Positions 42,440 to 52,659 of a stretch of DNA of 64,000 nucleotides are shown here, one piece after another. Positions within the stretch are counted from its first letter, which is position 1. Every line of letters begins with the position of its first letter. The notes under the pieces were generated by a model that saw nothing but the letters and a program-made list of their open reading frames with translations, had not been told where the DNA came from and made no database searches. The DNA comes from Vibrio splendidus (GTDB lineage: Bacteria; Pseudomonadota; Gammaproteobacteria; Enterobacterales; Vibrionaceae): assembly GCF_001557875.1 (NCBI RefSeq), contig NZ_LNRF01000001.1, forward strand, positions 1,116,001 to 1,180,000, written 5' to 3'. The translations under genes were made by a program, and so were the position numbers.

Positions 42440-44047
42440 TTGATATCTACCGCGAACATCACAATGCAATTTGGCGCAGAGCCGCTGTTTGAAAACATCT
42501 CTGCTAAATTTGGTAACGGCAACCGTTATGGTTTGATCGGCGCCAATGGTTGCGGAAAATCAACGTTCATGAAAATCCTAAGTGGTGCATTAACGCCAAG
42601 CTCAGGCAACGTTTCTATCACTCCAGGAGAAAAACTGGGTGTGCTAAGCCAAGATCAGTTCGCTTTCGAACAGTACAGCGTTATCGACGTTGTGATCATG
42701 GGCGACAGAAAACTGTGGGAAGTAAAACAAGAACGTGACCGCATTTACTCTTTGCCAGAAATGAGCGAAGACGACGGCATGAAAGTCGCAGAACTTGAAA
42801 GCGAATTCGCGGAAATGGATGGCTACACTGCAGAAAGCCGTGCTGGCGATATCCTAATCCAAGCGGGTATTGAAGAAGAGTTCCATTTCGGCCTGATGCA
42901 GCAAGTTGCTCCTGGTTGGAAACTTCGTGTGCTATTGGCACAAGCATTGTTTGCAAACCCGGACATCCTGCTTCTTGATGAACCAACCAACAACTTGGAC
43001 ATTCACACGATTAACTGGCTAGCGGAAGAGTTAAACCAGCGTAAATGTACAATGATCATCATTTCGCACGATAGACACTTCCTGAACTCTGTGTGTACAC
43101 ACATGGCAGATATCGACTATGGTGAGCTTCGTGTTTATCCTGGTAACTACGAGTACTTCCTAGAAGCGTCTGGTTTGATTCGTGAGCAACTTCTAGCAAG
43201 CAACGCTAAAAAAGCGGCTGAAATCAGTGAACTTCAAGATTTCGTAAACCGTTTTGGTGCTAACGCATCTAAAGCAAAGCAAGCAAGTTCACGTGCTAAG
43301 AAAATGGATAAAATCACGCTTGATGAAGTGAAATCATCGAGCCGTATGAGCCCGTCTATTGATTTTGGCGAAGGTAAGAAACTGCACCGCCAAGCGCTTG
43401 AGCTTCAAGAACTTGGCCACGGCTTTGATGGCGAAACACTATTTGCTGGTGGCAACTTGTTGCTTGAAGCGGGTACACGCCTTGCGGTTATCGGTGAGAA
43501 CGGTGTGGGTAAAACCACGCTGTTACGTTGCCTAGTTCAAGAGCTAGAGCAAAATGAAGGTATCGTTAAATGGTCAGAAAACGCATCGGTAGGTTACTGT
43601 CCGCAAGACAGCACGGCTGACTTTGATAACGATCTGAGCATCTTCGATTGGATTTCACAATGGCGCACTGCCAAGCACGATGACCTGATGGTACGTGGCA
43701 TTCTAGGCCGTTTATTGTTTACTGCTGATGATGCGAACAAGAAAGCGCGTAACTGTTCTGGTGGTGAAAAGAACCGTCTGTTATTCGGCAAGCTAATGAT
43801 GCAAGACATCAACGTGCTTGTAATGGACGAACCAACCAACCACATGGATATGGAAGCAATCCAAGCCTTGAATGATGCATTGAAGGTTTACACTGGCACG
43901 CTTATCTTCGTAAGCCATGACCGTGAGTTTGTATCTTCACTGGCAACACACATTATTGATGTGAAAGACCAGCAGTTAGTGAGCTTCCAAGGTACTTACG
44001 AAGAGTACCTAGATCACCAGAAAAAGATGTTGATGGTTAACCTGTAA
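42440..44047 (+). CDS. ybiT: ABC-F family ATPase YbiT, with TTG start
   Basis: A 535-residue protein with two ABC domains and no membrane part. First Walker [10 protein letters not shown] (about residues 35-43), Walker [13 protein letters not shown]; linker (about 240-310, charged); second Walker [10 protein letters not shown], signature CSGGEKNRL, Walker [13 protein letters not shown]. The first domain has VAPGWKLRV in place of the usual LSGGQ, as in E. coli YbiT. ABC-F proteins act on the ribosome. The TTG start at 42440 fits E. coli YbiT, which begins ten residues before TMQFG-like MQFGA, and AGGA lies upstream. The next ATG would cut off the first strand. Confidence 0.9.
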   Translation: MISTANITMQFGAEPLFENISAKFGNGNRYGLIGANGCGKSTFMKILSGALTPSSGNVSITPGEKLGVLSQDQFAFEQYSVIDVVIMGDRKLWEVKQERDRIYSLPEMSEDDGMKVAELESEFAEMDGYTAESRAGDILIQAGIEEEFHFGLMQQVAPGWKLRVLLAQALFANPDILLLDEPTNNLDIHTINWLAEELNQRKCTMIIISHDRHFLNSVCTHMADIDYGELRVYPGNYEYFLEASGLIREQLLASNAKKAAEISELQDFVNRFGANASKAKQASSRAKKMDKITLDEVKSSSRMSPSIDFGEGKKLHRQALELQELGHGFDGETLFAGGNLLLEAGTRLAVIGENGVGKTTLLRCLVQELEQNEGIVKWSENASVGYCPQDSTADFDNDLSIFDWISQWRTAKHDDLMVRGILGRLLFTADDANKKARNCSGGEKNRLLFGKLMMQDINVLVMDEPTNHMDMEAIQALNDALKVYTGTLIFVSHDREFVSSLATHIIDVKDQQLVSFQGTYEEYLDHQKKMLMVNL

Positions 44048-44102
44048 TCGTCACTAAACGAGACGGATTGAGGTAGGTGAACTGACTTAATGGTTCATCA
44101 CT

Positions 44103-44140
44103 AAAAAGCCCCCGAACACAGTTGTGGTCGGGGGCTTTTT
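44103..44140. terminator. Bidirectional terminator
   Basis: AAAAAGCCCCCGA and TCGGGGGCTTTTT form a strong 13-bp stem between convergent genes. Confidence 0.92.
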
Positions 44141-44164
44141 GTTGGCTCATGGCCAATAATCTTG

Positions 44165-46051
44165 TTAGTACTTGAACAGCTGAACTTGGGTATTCAATTG
44201 TTGAGCGATACCGCGCAGCTCTTCAGAAAGTTGACGAGAGTTATCCGCTTCTGTCGACATGTTGTCTGACACATCATTAACCAACTGAATATTCTTACTT
44301 ACCTCACCAGTTACGGTTCTTTGCTCGGAAGCCGCATTAGAGATGTGTGAAGCCATATCAGATATTTGCTGGATAGATGTGGCAATCTCTTCTAATGCAG
44401 TCGTCGCGTTGTTTGCGTCATCGACACTTGATTGCGCCAAGTCTTGGCTACGCTGCATTGACTCAACTGCGCTTACGCTGTTTTTCTGTAGAGTCTCGAT
44501 CATTTCACGAATCTCGTCAGTAGAGCTATGGGTGCGCTGCGAAAGAACACGCACCTCATCGGCTACAACCGCGAAGCCACGACCTTGTTCACCGGCACGT
44601 GCCGCTTCAATCGCCGCATTAAGAGCGAGTAGGTTAGTTTGTTCAGCAATATCAGAAATAGTCGATAGAATCGTATTGATATCCAATGCGTTCTTCTCGA
44701 GTTCTTGGATGATGCCAGACGCATTTTCAACTTGTTGTGCAAGGTTGGTGATCGAATCTTGGTTACGAATGATAACCTGTTTACCTTGTTCACAGTTCTC
44801 TGTCGAGCTAATCGCCGAGTCAGCGGTCATTTGCGCGTTGTTTGCCACTTCTTCTGCTGTAGCTGACATCTCATGCACAGCGGTCGCAATCTGAGAAATT
44901 TCATGAAGTTGAACCGATAGGCCTTCACTGGTTTGGCGAGCAACATTGGTACTGACTTCAGACTGTTGGTTCAACTGGCTAGAGGAGTCTGCGATATCAC
45001 ATACGATCTCTTGAAGCTTGGCGATGAAGGCGTTGACGTGGTGCGCTAGGGTGCCGATTTCATCTTTGCTATTTACTGTAATACGCTGTGTTAAGTCGCC
45101 ATCACCTTTAGACAATGCTTCCATTGCCGAGCTTAGCGTTGTTAGAGGCGCTAGGGCTTTCTTAATGATGAACATTGCCAAAAATGCGATAACAGCAAGC
45201 TGTATGAGGCCAAAAATCACCGATTGACGTAACAATGAGCGGTAAGAGGCAAAAGATTTGGTCTTATCGATCACGACAGTAAAGTACCAATCGGTATGTG
45301 GGACTTTCTGAGCCGAAAGTAGGGATTCAGCGCCGTCAATTGTTAGATCTTCAAATTCAGGCTCGTGGGCAAGCGATTTAATTTTCTGAGCTGAAAGGTT
45401 TTTGGAAATGTTAGAAATGGATTTCAATGCTAGGCTGCGATCTCTATGGGCGACAATATTACCATTACCGTCGACTAGGAATGCATAAACTCCGGGTTGC
45501 TCGATACTGACTACGTCATTGATCAATGTATTGAGATTAAGATCAGCGCCAATTACGCCAGAGTAACCGTTGGTACGAAAAGGGCTCGCAATAGTCACAA
45601 CAAGGTCGTTGGTTGCCACATCAATATAAGGTTCAGTGACCACAGTTTTCCCTGTTGCCATAGGGTCTTTGTACCAATCACGGGTACGAGGGTCATAACC
45701 TTCAGGTACGGGTAAATCGACACCTTGCAAGAACTGGCCGTTAGAAAGACCCGCATACGCAATTTGAAATCGACCTGCATTGGTGCTTTGTGTGAAGTAA
45801 CTGCTTGGGTCGTCAGTGTACTTGAAGGCATCTTTGGCGGCATTTACCACGTTGATGCGTCCTTCAATCCACTTTTCAATACCCGCAACATTGGCATTCG
45901 TTAAGGTTGTCGAATACTGCTGAATAGAGCGGTATGTTTCGTTAAGAAGTTGCTTCCCTGTTATATACGTTTGAATCATTGTCATCGCGAAAATAATGAC
46001 AACAAACATCAATGTTAATTTGTTCTTGATTGAAATGCTGCTAACACCCAT
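44165..46051 (-). CDS. Methyl-accepting chemotaxis protein with dCache domain
   Basis: A 628-residue chemoreceptor. A transmembrane helix at about 10-30, a dCache_1 periplasmic domain at about 35-270, a second helix at about 275-300, a HAMP domain (about 300-352, [24 protein letters not shown]) and the signalling domain with the hairpin tip region [33 protein letters not shown] (seen in two parts). The sensor has DPRTRDWY and VIGADL, which fit the amino-acid-binding dCache motif (R, W, Y and D positions). It would signal attraction to amino acids. It ends without a CheR-binding pentapeptide (...QLFKY). Confidence 0.92.
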   Translation of the reverse strand: MGVSSISIKNKLTLMFVVIIFAMTMIQTYITGKQLLNETYRSIQQYSTTLTNANVAGIEKWIEGRINVVNAAKDAFKYTDDPSSYFTQSTNAGRFQIAYAGLSNGQFLQGVDLPVPEGYDPRTRDWYKDPMATGKTVVTEPYIDVATNDLVVTIASPFRTNGYSGVIGADLNLNTLINDVVSIEQPGVYAFLVDGNGNIVAHRDRSLALKSISNISKNLSAQKIKSLAHEPEFEDLTIDGAESLLSAQKVPHTDWYFTVVIDKTKSFASYRSLLRQSVIFGLIQLAVIAFLAMFIIKKALAPLTTLSSAMEALSKGDGDLTQRITVNSKDEIGTLAHHVNAFIAKLQEIVCDIADSSSQLNQQSEVSTNVARQTSEGLSVQLHEISQIATAVHEMSATAEEVANNAQMTADSAISSTENCEQGKQVIIRNQDSITNLAQQVENASGIIQELEKNALDINTILSTISDIAEQTNLLALNAAIEAARAGEQGRGFAVVADEVRVLSQRTHSSTDEIREMIETLQKNSVSAVESMQRSQDLAQSSVDDANNATTALEEIATSIQQISDMASHISNAASEQRTVTGEVSKNIQLVNDVSDNMSTEADNSRQLSEELRGIAQQLNTQVQLFKY

Positions 46052-46363
46052 TTACGGTACTTCACTCTATTAAAATTTGGAGGAGAGAGTATCAGTACGG
46101 CGTACTACCGTAAAGTTGTTTTATCAATTGGCTTTTATTAATCAGTTAGTCAAATGAAAGGGTTTTAAAACAGAATGTGAGGTTAGAAGCTGGTCAAAAA
46201 GGAAGCAGAATTATTTACTAAGCAGGGCTGCAGAATAAAAGGCATAGCGTGAAGGGTTTTTAAGGCTAATAAGTATCAGAACGTATTAGCCTTGAAGATC
46301 GTCATTGTAAGTAAATAGTGTGAGAATTAGTCACTTACAACGCTGAAATCGCTTGGGAAGCTT
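46052..46363. other. Intergenic region (312 bp) with several inverted repeats
   Basis: It contains a perfect 10-bp inverted repeat AAGGCTAATA...TATTAGCCTT (46262-46293) and an 8-bp one TTGTAAGT...ACTTACAA (about 46306-46341), plus TTACGGTA...TACCGTAA beside the chemoreceptor start (46052-46113). None has a clear U tract, so they are not classic terminators. No gene seen. Confidence 0.5.
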
Positions 46364-46888
46364 TTAGAAGCCGAATCTAGCCGACATTAGGATTTGGTGA
46401 CCGTAAGTGCCGTTGTTTCGCATATCAAGGCCAACAGACAGTTGATCGGTTGAGTGGAAGCGAGCACCAATACCGACAATAGAACGAGTGTCATCATTGT
46501 CTATCAGTTGTCCAAGGCGTGCGTTAACTTCAACGTTTGCCATTAACCAAGCTCTTAAGCCAATATTGATTTCTGTTTTAATGTGGTTGTCATCATTACG
46601 TTCAATGTTGTGTAACAGCATTTGGCCAGTAACGTCAGCAAATTGACTGATTGGGCCGTTGAATCCCATACCTACTGCGGCATCCCAATCACTTTCAAAC
46701 TCTGAATCGATACGAGCAACAAAGTGTGAGTTCTGAGTGAACATTGTTGTGACTTCACCACCGAAAGTACTTGGGCTAGTACCCATGCGCAGCTCGAATG
46801 TATTGTAGTTAAAGTTGTTTGCAGACGCAGAGAATGAACACAGTGCAGCGAGTCCTAAAAGGACAGTCTTATTCGTGCAACCTAGCAT
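46364..46888 (-). CDS. Small outer-membrane-barrel-like protein, unknown function
   Basis: A 174-residue secreted protein. Signal peptide about 1-24 (MLGCTNKTVLLGLAALCSFSASA). The rest is alternating polar/hydrophobic strands (FNYNTFELRMG, HFVARIDSEF, DVTGQMLLHNIE, IKTEINIGLRAWL, VNARLGQL, RSIVGIGARFH, LSVGLDMRNN, QILMSARFGF) ending in a terminal Phe, as in eight-stranded outer-membrane barrels. I do not know a family. Start at 46888 is preferred: TGGAGT stands six bases before it, and longer forms add 22 residues before the signal peptide. Confidence 0.72.
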   Translation of the reverse strand: MLGCTNKTVLLGLAALCSFSASANNFNYNTFELRMGTSPSTFGGEVTTMFTQNSHFVARIDSEFESDWDAAVGMGFNGPISQFADVTGQMLLHNIERNDDNHIKTEINIGLRAWLMANVEVNARLGQLIDNDDTRSIVGIGARFHSTDQLSVGLDMRNNGTYGHQILMSARFGF

Positions 46889-46926
46889 GGTGACTCCATA
46901 TAAATTGTATTTTTCGGCAGTATAAT

Positions 46927-46953
46927 ACAAAAAAGCCTGCAATATGCAGGCCA
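46927..46953 (-). terminator. Terminator of the OB-fold protein gene
   Basis: On the minus strand GCCTGC-N5-GCAGGC followed by TTTTTTG. It stands 35 bases past the stop codon. Confidence 0.85.
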
Positions 46954-46987
46954 ATTATTTGAAGTCAGTATGTTTTATTATTATCGC

Positions 46988-47365
46988 TTATAGAACTTGG
47001 ATATGATCTACTTCGATTTCAGGTGTCTTTCCGCCTTCATATTCGCCGAAGATACGAACCTTTGTATCTGCGGTTAGAGGTTGCGCAAGACGGATATCAT
47101 CATCCAGTTCGATCTGAATTTCACTCTGTCCATCAGAGAAGACAAACGTATCATTCTTTAGTTGACGAACAATCTTGCCATCCACTATCGCTTCTTGCTC
47201 TGCGAACATGCTTGTGTCTGCAAGTAGTGTTGCAACAGAAACGGTTTCAATCGGTCCTGTGTAAGCAATAGAGCTTTCGTGCTTGTTGCTGTGGTGGTCA
47301 CTAGCCATTGCGAAAGTAGGAGCAAGGATAATAGTAGATGCGATAGCTAATACAGTTTTTTTCAT
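46988..47365 (-). CDS. YgiW/YdeI family OB-fold stress-tolerance protein
   Basis: A 125-residue secreted protein (signal peptide 1-21, ending AMAS) with a BOF/OB-fold domain (PF04076): YTGPIETVSVATLL, DGKIVRQLKNDTFVFSDG, IQIELDDD, VRIFGEYEGG. In enteric bacteria YgiW and YdeI protect against peroxide, cadmium and antimicrobial peptides and respond to QseBC or RcsB. The same broad role in the periplasm is expected. A palindrome GAAACGTTTC lies 48 bp upstream. Confidence 0.88.
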   Translation of the reverse strand: MKKTVLAIASTIILAPTFAMASDHHSNKHESSIAYTGPIETVSVATLLADTSMFAEQEAIVDGKIVRQLKNDTFVFSDGQSEIQIELDDDIRLAQPLTADTKVRIFGEYEGGKTPEIEVDHIQVL

Positions 47366-47412
47366 GGTGAATCCCTTAATGTTGTTTTTAGTAGAAACGT
47401 TAGTCTTAATTT

Positions 47413-47422
47413 GAAACGTTTC
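47413..47422. promoter_or_regulatory. Perfect palindrome GAAACGTTTC
   Basis: A 10-bp symmetric site in the divergent gap between the OB-fold gene and cobQ, with related half-sites GAAACG and GTACGTTTT nearby. It resembles the core of LacI-family operators. The protein that binds is not known. Confidence 0.35.
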
Positions 47423-47645
47423 TTTTCGTTAGTACGTTTTATGCGTTAATGCGCCTGTTATCGTTCACAAGCTTCGTTTCGATGTAGCTATTAAACAACA
47501 TTGGGGTTGAATCTAGCGTGAGTAACATATTCATTTTCCATTCATTTTATTGAGCATCTACTCGGCAATGACGTTAAGATGGAGGCAGAGAAATGTTGCC
47601 TACAGCTAGAAATTGAAAATTAAGAAATTAAGGATTTAAGTACAA

Positions 47646-49124
47646 ATGCGAGCACCATTAAGTGCCCTTATGGTTCAAGGGACAACGTCAGATGCCGGGA
47701 AAAGTGTTTTGGTGGCAGGTTTATGCCGTGTTTTGGCAAGGAAAGGAATCAAAGTGGCACCTTTTAAGCCACAAAACATGGCGTTAAACAGTGCTGTGAC
47801 AAAAGATGGTGGCGAAATTGGTCGCGCTCAAGCGGTTCAGGCGCAAGCTTGTAATATTGAGCCAACCGTTCACATGAACCCGGTATTGCTAAAGCCTAAT
47901 TCAGATACCGGCGCACAAGTGATTCTGCAAGGCCGAGCGCTGAGTAACATGGAAGCGACGGGTTATCATGATTACAAAAAAGTTGCGATGGATACGGTTA
48001 TCGATTCGTTTGACCGACTTTCTGAAGAATATGAAAGCGTAATGATTGAAGGTGCGGGCAGCCCAGCTGAAATCAACCTCCGCGAAAATGATATTGCTAA
48101 CATGGGGTTTGCTGAGAAAGCGGACATTCCAGTGATCATCGTTGCTGATATTGACCGTGGTGGCGTTTTTGCGCACCTGTACGGGACATTGGCTCTGTTG
48201 TCTGAATCTGAACAAGCTCGCGTAAAAGGCTTTGTGATAAATCGTTTTAGAGGCGATATAGCACTTCTACAATCTGGCCTTGATTGGTTAGAGGAGAAAA
48301 CCGGTAAGCCTGTGATTGGCGTGCTGCCGTACCTGCATGGTTTTAACTTAGAAGCCGAAGATGCGATTACCTCTGCTCAAGAATCTGAGGGAGAAGCTAA
48401 GCTAAAGGTTGTGGTGCCTGTACTGACTCGAATCAGCAACCATACAGACTTTGACGCGTTAAGACTGAACCCTTCAATTGATTTACGTTATGTTGGTAAG
48501 GGTGAACGCTTAAATAATGCAGACTTGATTATCTTGCCAGGTACAAAATCGGTTAGGGCAGATTTGGATTACCTAAAGCAACAAGGCTGGGATAAAGATA
48601 TTCAACGCCACTTGCGTTTAGGCGGCAAAGTGATGGGTATCTGCGGCGGCTACCAAATGTTGGGTAACATCATCCACGATCCTGATGGTGTTGAGGGTGC
48701 GTCCGGCAGCAGTAACGGCTTAGGGTATTTGGATACAGAAACGACTCTTACACAGCAGAAAACCTTAACAAACGTACGCGGCACTATGACGCTGGATGGC
48801 AAAACAGCACAAGTAAAAGGATATGAAATTCACGTAGGCAAGACTGATGTCAAAGAAACAGCATTACCGGTTCAGTTAGAATCTGGCAGCCTTGATGGCG
48901 CTGTGAATCAAGATAACTCGATTTTTGGCACTTACCTGCATGGCGTATTCGACAACAGTGATGCGTTGTCGCTTATTTGCGATTGGGCAGGCGCCAACGA
49001 TGTGACAGCGATTGACCACGAACAGCTTAAAGAGCTGGGTATTAATCGAATCGCGGATGCCATCGAAGAGTACTTAAACCTTGACCTGCTTTGGCCTGAA
49101 TTAACAGCTTTGGCCGCCATTTAG
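47646..49124 (+). CDS. cobQ: Cobyric acid synthase CobQ
   Basis: A 492-residue enzyme with the P-loop-like ATP site [18 protein letters not shown], the [11 protein letters not shown] motif and the C-terminal glutamine amidotransferase ([12 protein letters not shown] nucleophile, YLHGVFDN His). It amidates four side chains of adenosylcobyrinic acid diamide in cobalamin synthesis. No other cobalamin gene is nearby, so it may act in salvage or with a distant set. No cobalamin riboswitch is seen upstream. modABC follow. Confidence 0.93.
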   Translation: MRAPLSALMVQGTTSDAGKSVLVAGLCRVLARKGIKVAPFKPQNMALNSAVTKDGGEIGRAQAVQAQACNIEPTVHMNPVLLKPNSDTGAQVILQGRALSNMEATGYHDYKKVAMDTVIDSFDRLSEEYESVMIEGAGSPAEINLRENDIANMGFAEKADIPVIIVADIDRGGVFAHLYGTLALLSESEQARVKGFVINRFRGDIALLQSGLDWLEEKTGKPVIGVLPYLHGFNLEAEDAITSAQESEGEAKLKVVVPVLTRISNHTDFDALRLNPSIDLRYVGKGERLNNADLIILPGTKSVRADLDYLKQQGWDKDIQRHLRLGGKVMGICGGYQMLGNIIHDPDGVEGASGSSNGLGYLDTETTLTQQKTLTNVRGTMTLDGKTAQVKGYEIHVGKTDVKETALPVQLESGSLDGAVNQDNSIFGTYLHGVFDNSDALSLICDWAGANDVTAIDHEQLKELGINRIADAIEEYLNLDLLWPELTALAAI

Positions 49125-49167
49125 AAGTTAGCTAAAGAACCTAAACGAACATAGATAAGTGATAACA

Positions 49168-49926
49168 ATGAAAAAGCGAGTCTTCCTTTTAACCATGGCC
49201 TTAACTTCGGTATTGAGTTCTAGTCATCTTTTGGCTGCCGAAAAACTACGAGTTTATGCTGCATCTTCAATGACCAATGCAGTCAACTTGTTGGTTGAAG
49301 AGTTTGAGAAAGACCATTCTGTCGATGTGATTCCTGTGTATGCGAGCACATCTTCTTTGGTACGACAAATCGAAAGAGGAGCACCAGCCGACATCTTTAT
49401 CTCGGCAAATGAGAAATGGATGACGTACCTAGTCGATAGTAAATTAGTTTCTAGTGACAATGTCACAAACCTATGTGAAAACGAACTTGTGTTGATAGCC
49501 CCAAAAGAGATGTCGATATCACTGAACCTGTCAAAAGGTGATCAATGGGCTAAACTGCTTACTAATGAAAGGCTTGCCGTGGGCAATACCACTTCTGTTC
49601 CTGCGGGTATCTACGCTAAAGAGGCGTTAGAAACGCTAGGTGTATGGGACGATGTAAAGACTAGATTAGCACCAAGTAACAATGTTCGTATGGCCTTAGC
49701 TTTAGTAGAGCGCAGTGAAGCTAAGCTTGGCATTGTTTACAAAACAGATGCGCTGCTGTCTAAAGAGGTGAGCCTAGTATCGACGTTCCCATCAGATTTA
49801 CATACGCCAATACGTTACCCTGTAGCGAGATTGAGCGATACAGTCGTTGCAGAAGAGTTCTATACTTTCCTTAATAGCGAAAAAGCGAAGGACACCTTGA
49901 ACAGTTTTGGATTTGAAGTGCGTTAA
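49168..49926 (+). CDS. modA: Molybdate ABC transporter substrate-binding protein ModA
   Basis: A 252-residue periplasmic protein: signal peptide about 1-24 (ending LLAA), then YAASSMTNAVNLLVEEFEK, STSSLVRQIERGAPADIFISAN and SVPAGIYAKEALETLG, all typical of ModA, whose Ser and Tyr contacts bind the oxyanion. It delivers molybdate or tungstate to ModBC. Start at 49168 is chosen over a GTG nine bases upstream. It is 43 bases after cobQ. Confidence 0.92.
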   Translation: MKKRVFLLTMALTSVLSSSHLLAAEKLRVYAASSMTNAVNLLVEEFEKDHSVDVIPVYASTSSLVRQIERGAPADIFISANEKWMTYLVDSKLVSSDNVTNLCENELVLIAPKEMSISLNLSKGDQWAKLLTNERLAVGNTTSVPAGIYAKEALETLGVWDDVKTRLAPSNNVRMALALVERSEAKLGIVYKTDALLSKEVSLVSTFPSDLHTPIRYPVARLSDTVVAEEFYTFLNSEKAKDTLNSFGFEVR

Positions 49927-50625
49927 ATGATGTATTTATCGGAATACGAATATCAAGCCTTAATGCTGAGCTTGAAAGTTGCTGGGTTTGCCATCTTATG
50001 GCTTATTCCTATCGGCATTGGCTTAGCCTGGCTGCTTGCTAAGAAGCAATTTGTAGGCAAAAGTATTGTAGAGAGCATTGTCCATTTACCTTTGGTATTG
50101 CCACCAGTGGTCATCGGCTATTTACTGTTAGTGATGATGGGTAGGCAAGGCATTATTGGCTCGTGGCTCAATGACGTGTTTGGTATTGTATTCAGCTTTA
50201 GCTGGAAGGGCGCGGCACTCGCTTGCGTGGTTGTGGCGTTGCCGTTGATGGTTCGTTCTATCAGATTGAGCCTAGAAACCGTAGACAGTAAGCTTGAAGA
50301 GGCCGCTGCCACACTGGGGGCTTCACCTCTTCGTGTGTTTTTTACGATCACGTTGCCCTTGATGATCCCTGGGATCATTACCGGCACCATGCTTTCATTC
50401 GCAAGAAGCCTAGGTGAGTTTGGTGCGACCATTAGTTTCGTTTCAAATATTCCCGGTGAAACTCAAACCATTCCATTGGCCATGTATACCTTTATTGAAA
50501 CCCCTGGTGCAGAAATGGAAGCGGCGCGTTTGTGTATCATTTCTATTGTGATTGCCCTTAGTTCATTGATGCTATCTGAATGGCTTAACAAAAAGTCTGC
50601 ACAGCGACTAGGAGGTAATGCATGA
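49927..50625 (+). CDS. modB: Molybdate ABC transporter permease ModB
   Basis: A 232-residue inner-membrane protein with five predicted helices, the [16 protein letters not shown] segment and the EAA loop [23 protein letters not shown] that meets the ATPase. It forms the molybdate channel. Its start follows modA with no gap and it overlaps modC by four bases. Confidence 0.93.
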   Translation: MMYLSEYEYQALMLSLKVAGFAILWLIPIGIGLAWLLAKKQFVGKSIVESIVHLPLVLPPVVIGYLLLVMMGRQGIIGSWLNDVFGIVFSFSWKGAALACVVVALPLMVRSIRLSLETVDSKLEEAAATLGASPLRVFFTITLPLMIPGIITGTMLSFARSLGEFGATISFVSNIPGETQTIPLAMYTFIETPGAEMEAARLCIISIVIALSSLMLSEWLNKKSAQRLGGNA

Positions 50626-51728
50626 GTGCTTTGATCCTCCAGTATCAGCAACAGCTTGGTGAAACATTTTTTGATATCGATTTAGAACTGCCTAGCAGCG
50701 GAATTACTGCAATTTTTGGCCGTTCTGGTGCAGGTAAAACCTCACTTATCAATGCGATTAGTGGCCTTAAACAGCCCGATAAAGGTTTGATCAGCGTATC
50801 TGGAACCACTCTGTTTGATAGTCAAAATGGCATTAACCTGCCGACTCACAAACGCAATGTGGGCTATGTATTTCAAGAGTCACGCTTGTTCCCACACATG
50901 AAGGTAGCGGCTAATCTTAAGTACGGTATGAAAGGTGTTGATAAAGCGCATTTTGAACAAATTGTCTCGCTATTGTCTTTGGGTTCATTGCTTGATCGTT
51001 ACCCAGCACGTTTGTCTGGCGGTGAAAAGCAACGAGTGGCGATTGGCCGTGCCTTGTTATCAAAGCCAAGCATTTTGTTGATGGATGAGCCATTGGCATC
51101 TCTCGACTTGCCCCGTAAGCGCGAAGTAATGCCATTTCTGGAAAACTTATCCGAAAGCGTGCAAATACCGATCATCTATGTCACTCATAGCCTCAATGAA
51201 ATTTTACGCTTGGCAAATCACCTTGTGATTATTGACCAAGGTAAAGTTATTTCATCGGGCGTGACGGAAGAGGTATGGGCGTCACGTGCGATGCAGCCTT
51301 GGCAGTCTTTCTCAGAGCAAAGCTCACTGTTTGAAGCGAAACTGGCAGAGCACAACGACGATTACGCTTTGTCTCGTTTAACGCTCGGAAAGTCTACGTC
51401 TTTGTGGGTTCAGAAAGTGTCGAGTGAGATTGGTGCTGCCGTAAGGCTTCAGGTCAGGGCAAATGATGTCTCAATAACGCTACAGGAGCCAAAAGGCACT
51501 TCAATCCGTAATATCCTTCCAGTGTCAATTAAAAGCGTAGAGACGCATCAACAAGGCACGAATAAGCAGAGTGTGGCTGTAGAGTTAGAGTTGGAGCCTG
51601 GATGCTATCTATGGGCAACTATTACATTGTGGGCGCTTGATGAGTTGAACCTAGAAATTGGACAACGTGTTTATGTGCAAATAAAAGGTGTAAGTGTCGC
51701 TCAAAGAGATATCGCTGTAACACACTAA
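50622..51728 (+). CDS. modC: Molybdate ABC transporter ATP-binding protein ModC
   Basis: A 368-residue protein. ABC domain: Walker [14 protein letters not shown], signature [12 protein letters not shown], Walker [14 protein letters not shown]-terminal MOP/TOBE domain about 290-365 ([24 protein letters not shown]) that binds molybdate and can inhibit transport. Overlaps modB by ATGA. No ModE site is clear upstream of the operon. Confidence 0.93.
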   Translation: MSALILQYQQQLGETFFDIDLELPSSGITAIFGRSGAGKTSLINAISGLKQPDKGLISVSGTTLFDSQNGINLPTHKRNVGYVFQESRLFPHMKVAANLKYGMKGVDKAHFEQIVSLLSLGSLLDRYPARLSGGEKQRVAIGRALLSKPSILLMDEPLASLDLPRKREVMPFLENLSESVQIPIIYVTHSLNEILRLANHLVIIDQGKVISSGVTEEVWASRAMQPWQSFSEQSSLFEAKLAEHNDDYALSRLTLGKSTSLWVQKVSSEIGAAVRLQVRANDVSITLQEPKGTSIRNILPVSIKSVETHQQGTNKQSVAVELELEPGCYLWATITLWALDELNLEIGQRVYVQIKGVSVAQRDIAVTH

Positions 51729-52090
51729 GTCCATACGGCAAGGTATCAAGTTCTCGTTGCAAGGTATTAAGTTCACGCGGTGTTTTTCGTTCTTATTTTT
51801 ATCCTATAGTTTGTAAAACTCGATCTTGATTCCATGAATGGATACATGCGTCATTTTTATACGGTATCACTGCCAGTTTTGCGCCACACTGTATGAGTGC
51901 TAAGGCATATTAATTGCCTAGCACTGACAAGAGCTTCAGTGGCAAAAATACAAAGATATTGTGAGCGAAGCTCTCAAGTAACGAACAGAAAAGTAGCAGG
52001 CACAAAAAAGCCGCATGTTTGAAGTAACATACGGCTTAATCATTAAGTTTGTGTTAAGCATTCAACCTAAATTTAGGAGTGATGAATAGC
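51729..52090. other. Intergenic region (362 bp) with hairpin and direct repeat
   Basis: A direct repeat GCAAGGTAT(C/T)AAGTTC(T/A)C occurs at about 51738-51756 and 51759-51777. A long hairpin AGTGCTA(A)GGCA...TGCCTAGCACT spans 51896-51925 with one bulge. The terminator of the downstream minus-strand gene is at 52004-52036. No gene is seen, but a small RNA cannot be excluded. Confidence 0.5.
52004..52036 (-). terminator. Terminator of the DUF3069 gene
   Basis: On the minus strand AAGCCGTATGTT pairs with AACATGCGGCTT (one mismatch) and is followed by TTTTTT. Confidence 0.85.
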
Positions 52091-52528
52091 TTAGCGGATG
52101 AAAACTTCTTTGAAATCACGCTTCAAGATAGCATCGCGACGCGCTTTCTTGATTTGCTTAGCCATGTCTTTTACACAGTTATGTAAAATTTGGTCAAGCA
52201 GTTGAGCTCGGTACTCTTCTTTTTCTTCATCAGACATGCCTTCTGGAAGTTTAAGAGTAGGGAACTCTTCCATCATGTTTACGCCAGCAAAAGCTTGGCT
52301 AACAGAGATTAGAGCGTGGAACTGCTCAAAATTGTCCAAAACATTTTGTGCGCTTGCTGGAAGACTGCTCCAAGTTTCACGCACTGCTTCTTCAGACACC
52401 TCATGAATAGAAGTAACCATGTTGTGCATCTCTTTAGGCACTTCATCAAATTCGATAACTTGGCGAAGCTCTGGTGAGATAGTGGTTAAATCGATTTCTT
52501 GTACTTCGTTGTTTGTAGCGTCTGACAT
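52091..52528 (-). CDS. DUF3069 family cytoplasmic protein
   Basis: A 145-residue soluble, mostly alpha-helical, acidic protein with no signal peptide. Helices: ELRQVIEFDEVPKEMHNMVTSIHE, VRETWSSLPASAQNVLDNFEQF, DEEKEEYRAQLLDQILHNC, and a basic end KQIKKARRDAILKRDF. It fits DUF3069, a Vibrio-limited family, from memory. No function is known. It stands alone with its own terminator. Confidence 0.68.
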   Translation of the reverse strand: MSDATNNEVQEIDLTTISPELRQVIEFDEVPKEMHNMVTSIHEVSEEAVRETWSSLPASAQNVLDNFEQFHALISVSQAFAGVNMMEEFPTLKLPEGMSDEEKEEYRAQLLDQILHNCVKDMAKQIKKARRDAILKRDFKEVFIR

Positions 52529-52659
52529 AGTATTTCTCTTTAAAAAGAAACAATGCTAAAAAGATCTGTAAAAAAGTCAATATAATATAGAGATTAGGGC
52601 ATGATTTAAGCTCAAATTTGAGCTACTTTGAATATTCAACACTAGATAAAGGTGATGTG

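Noticed and set aside
44343..44894. A 183-codon plus-strand frame antisense to the chemoreceptor
   Set aside because: It is the mirror of the signalling domain, with Ser/Ala/Cys-rich low-complexity product and no ribosome site or family.
47366..47645. Cobalamin riboswitch before cobQ
   Set aside because: I could not find the B12-box or the expected helices in the 280 bp.
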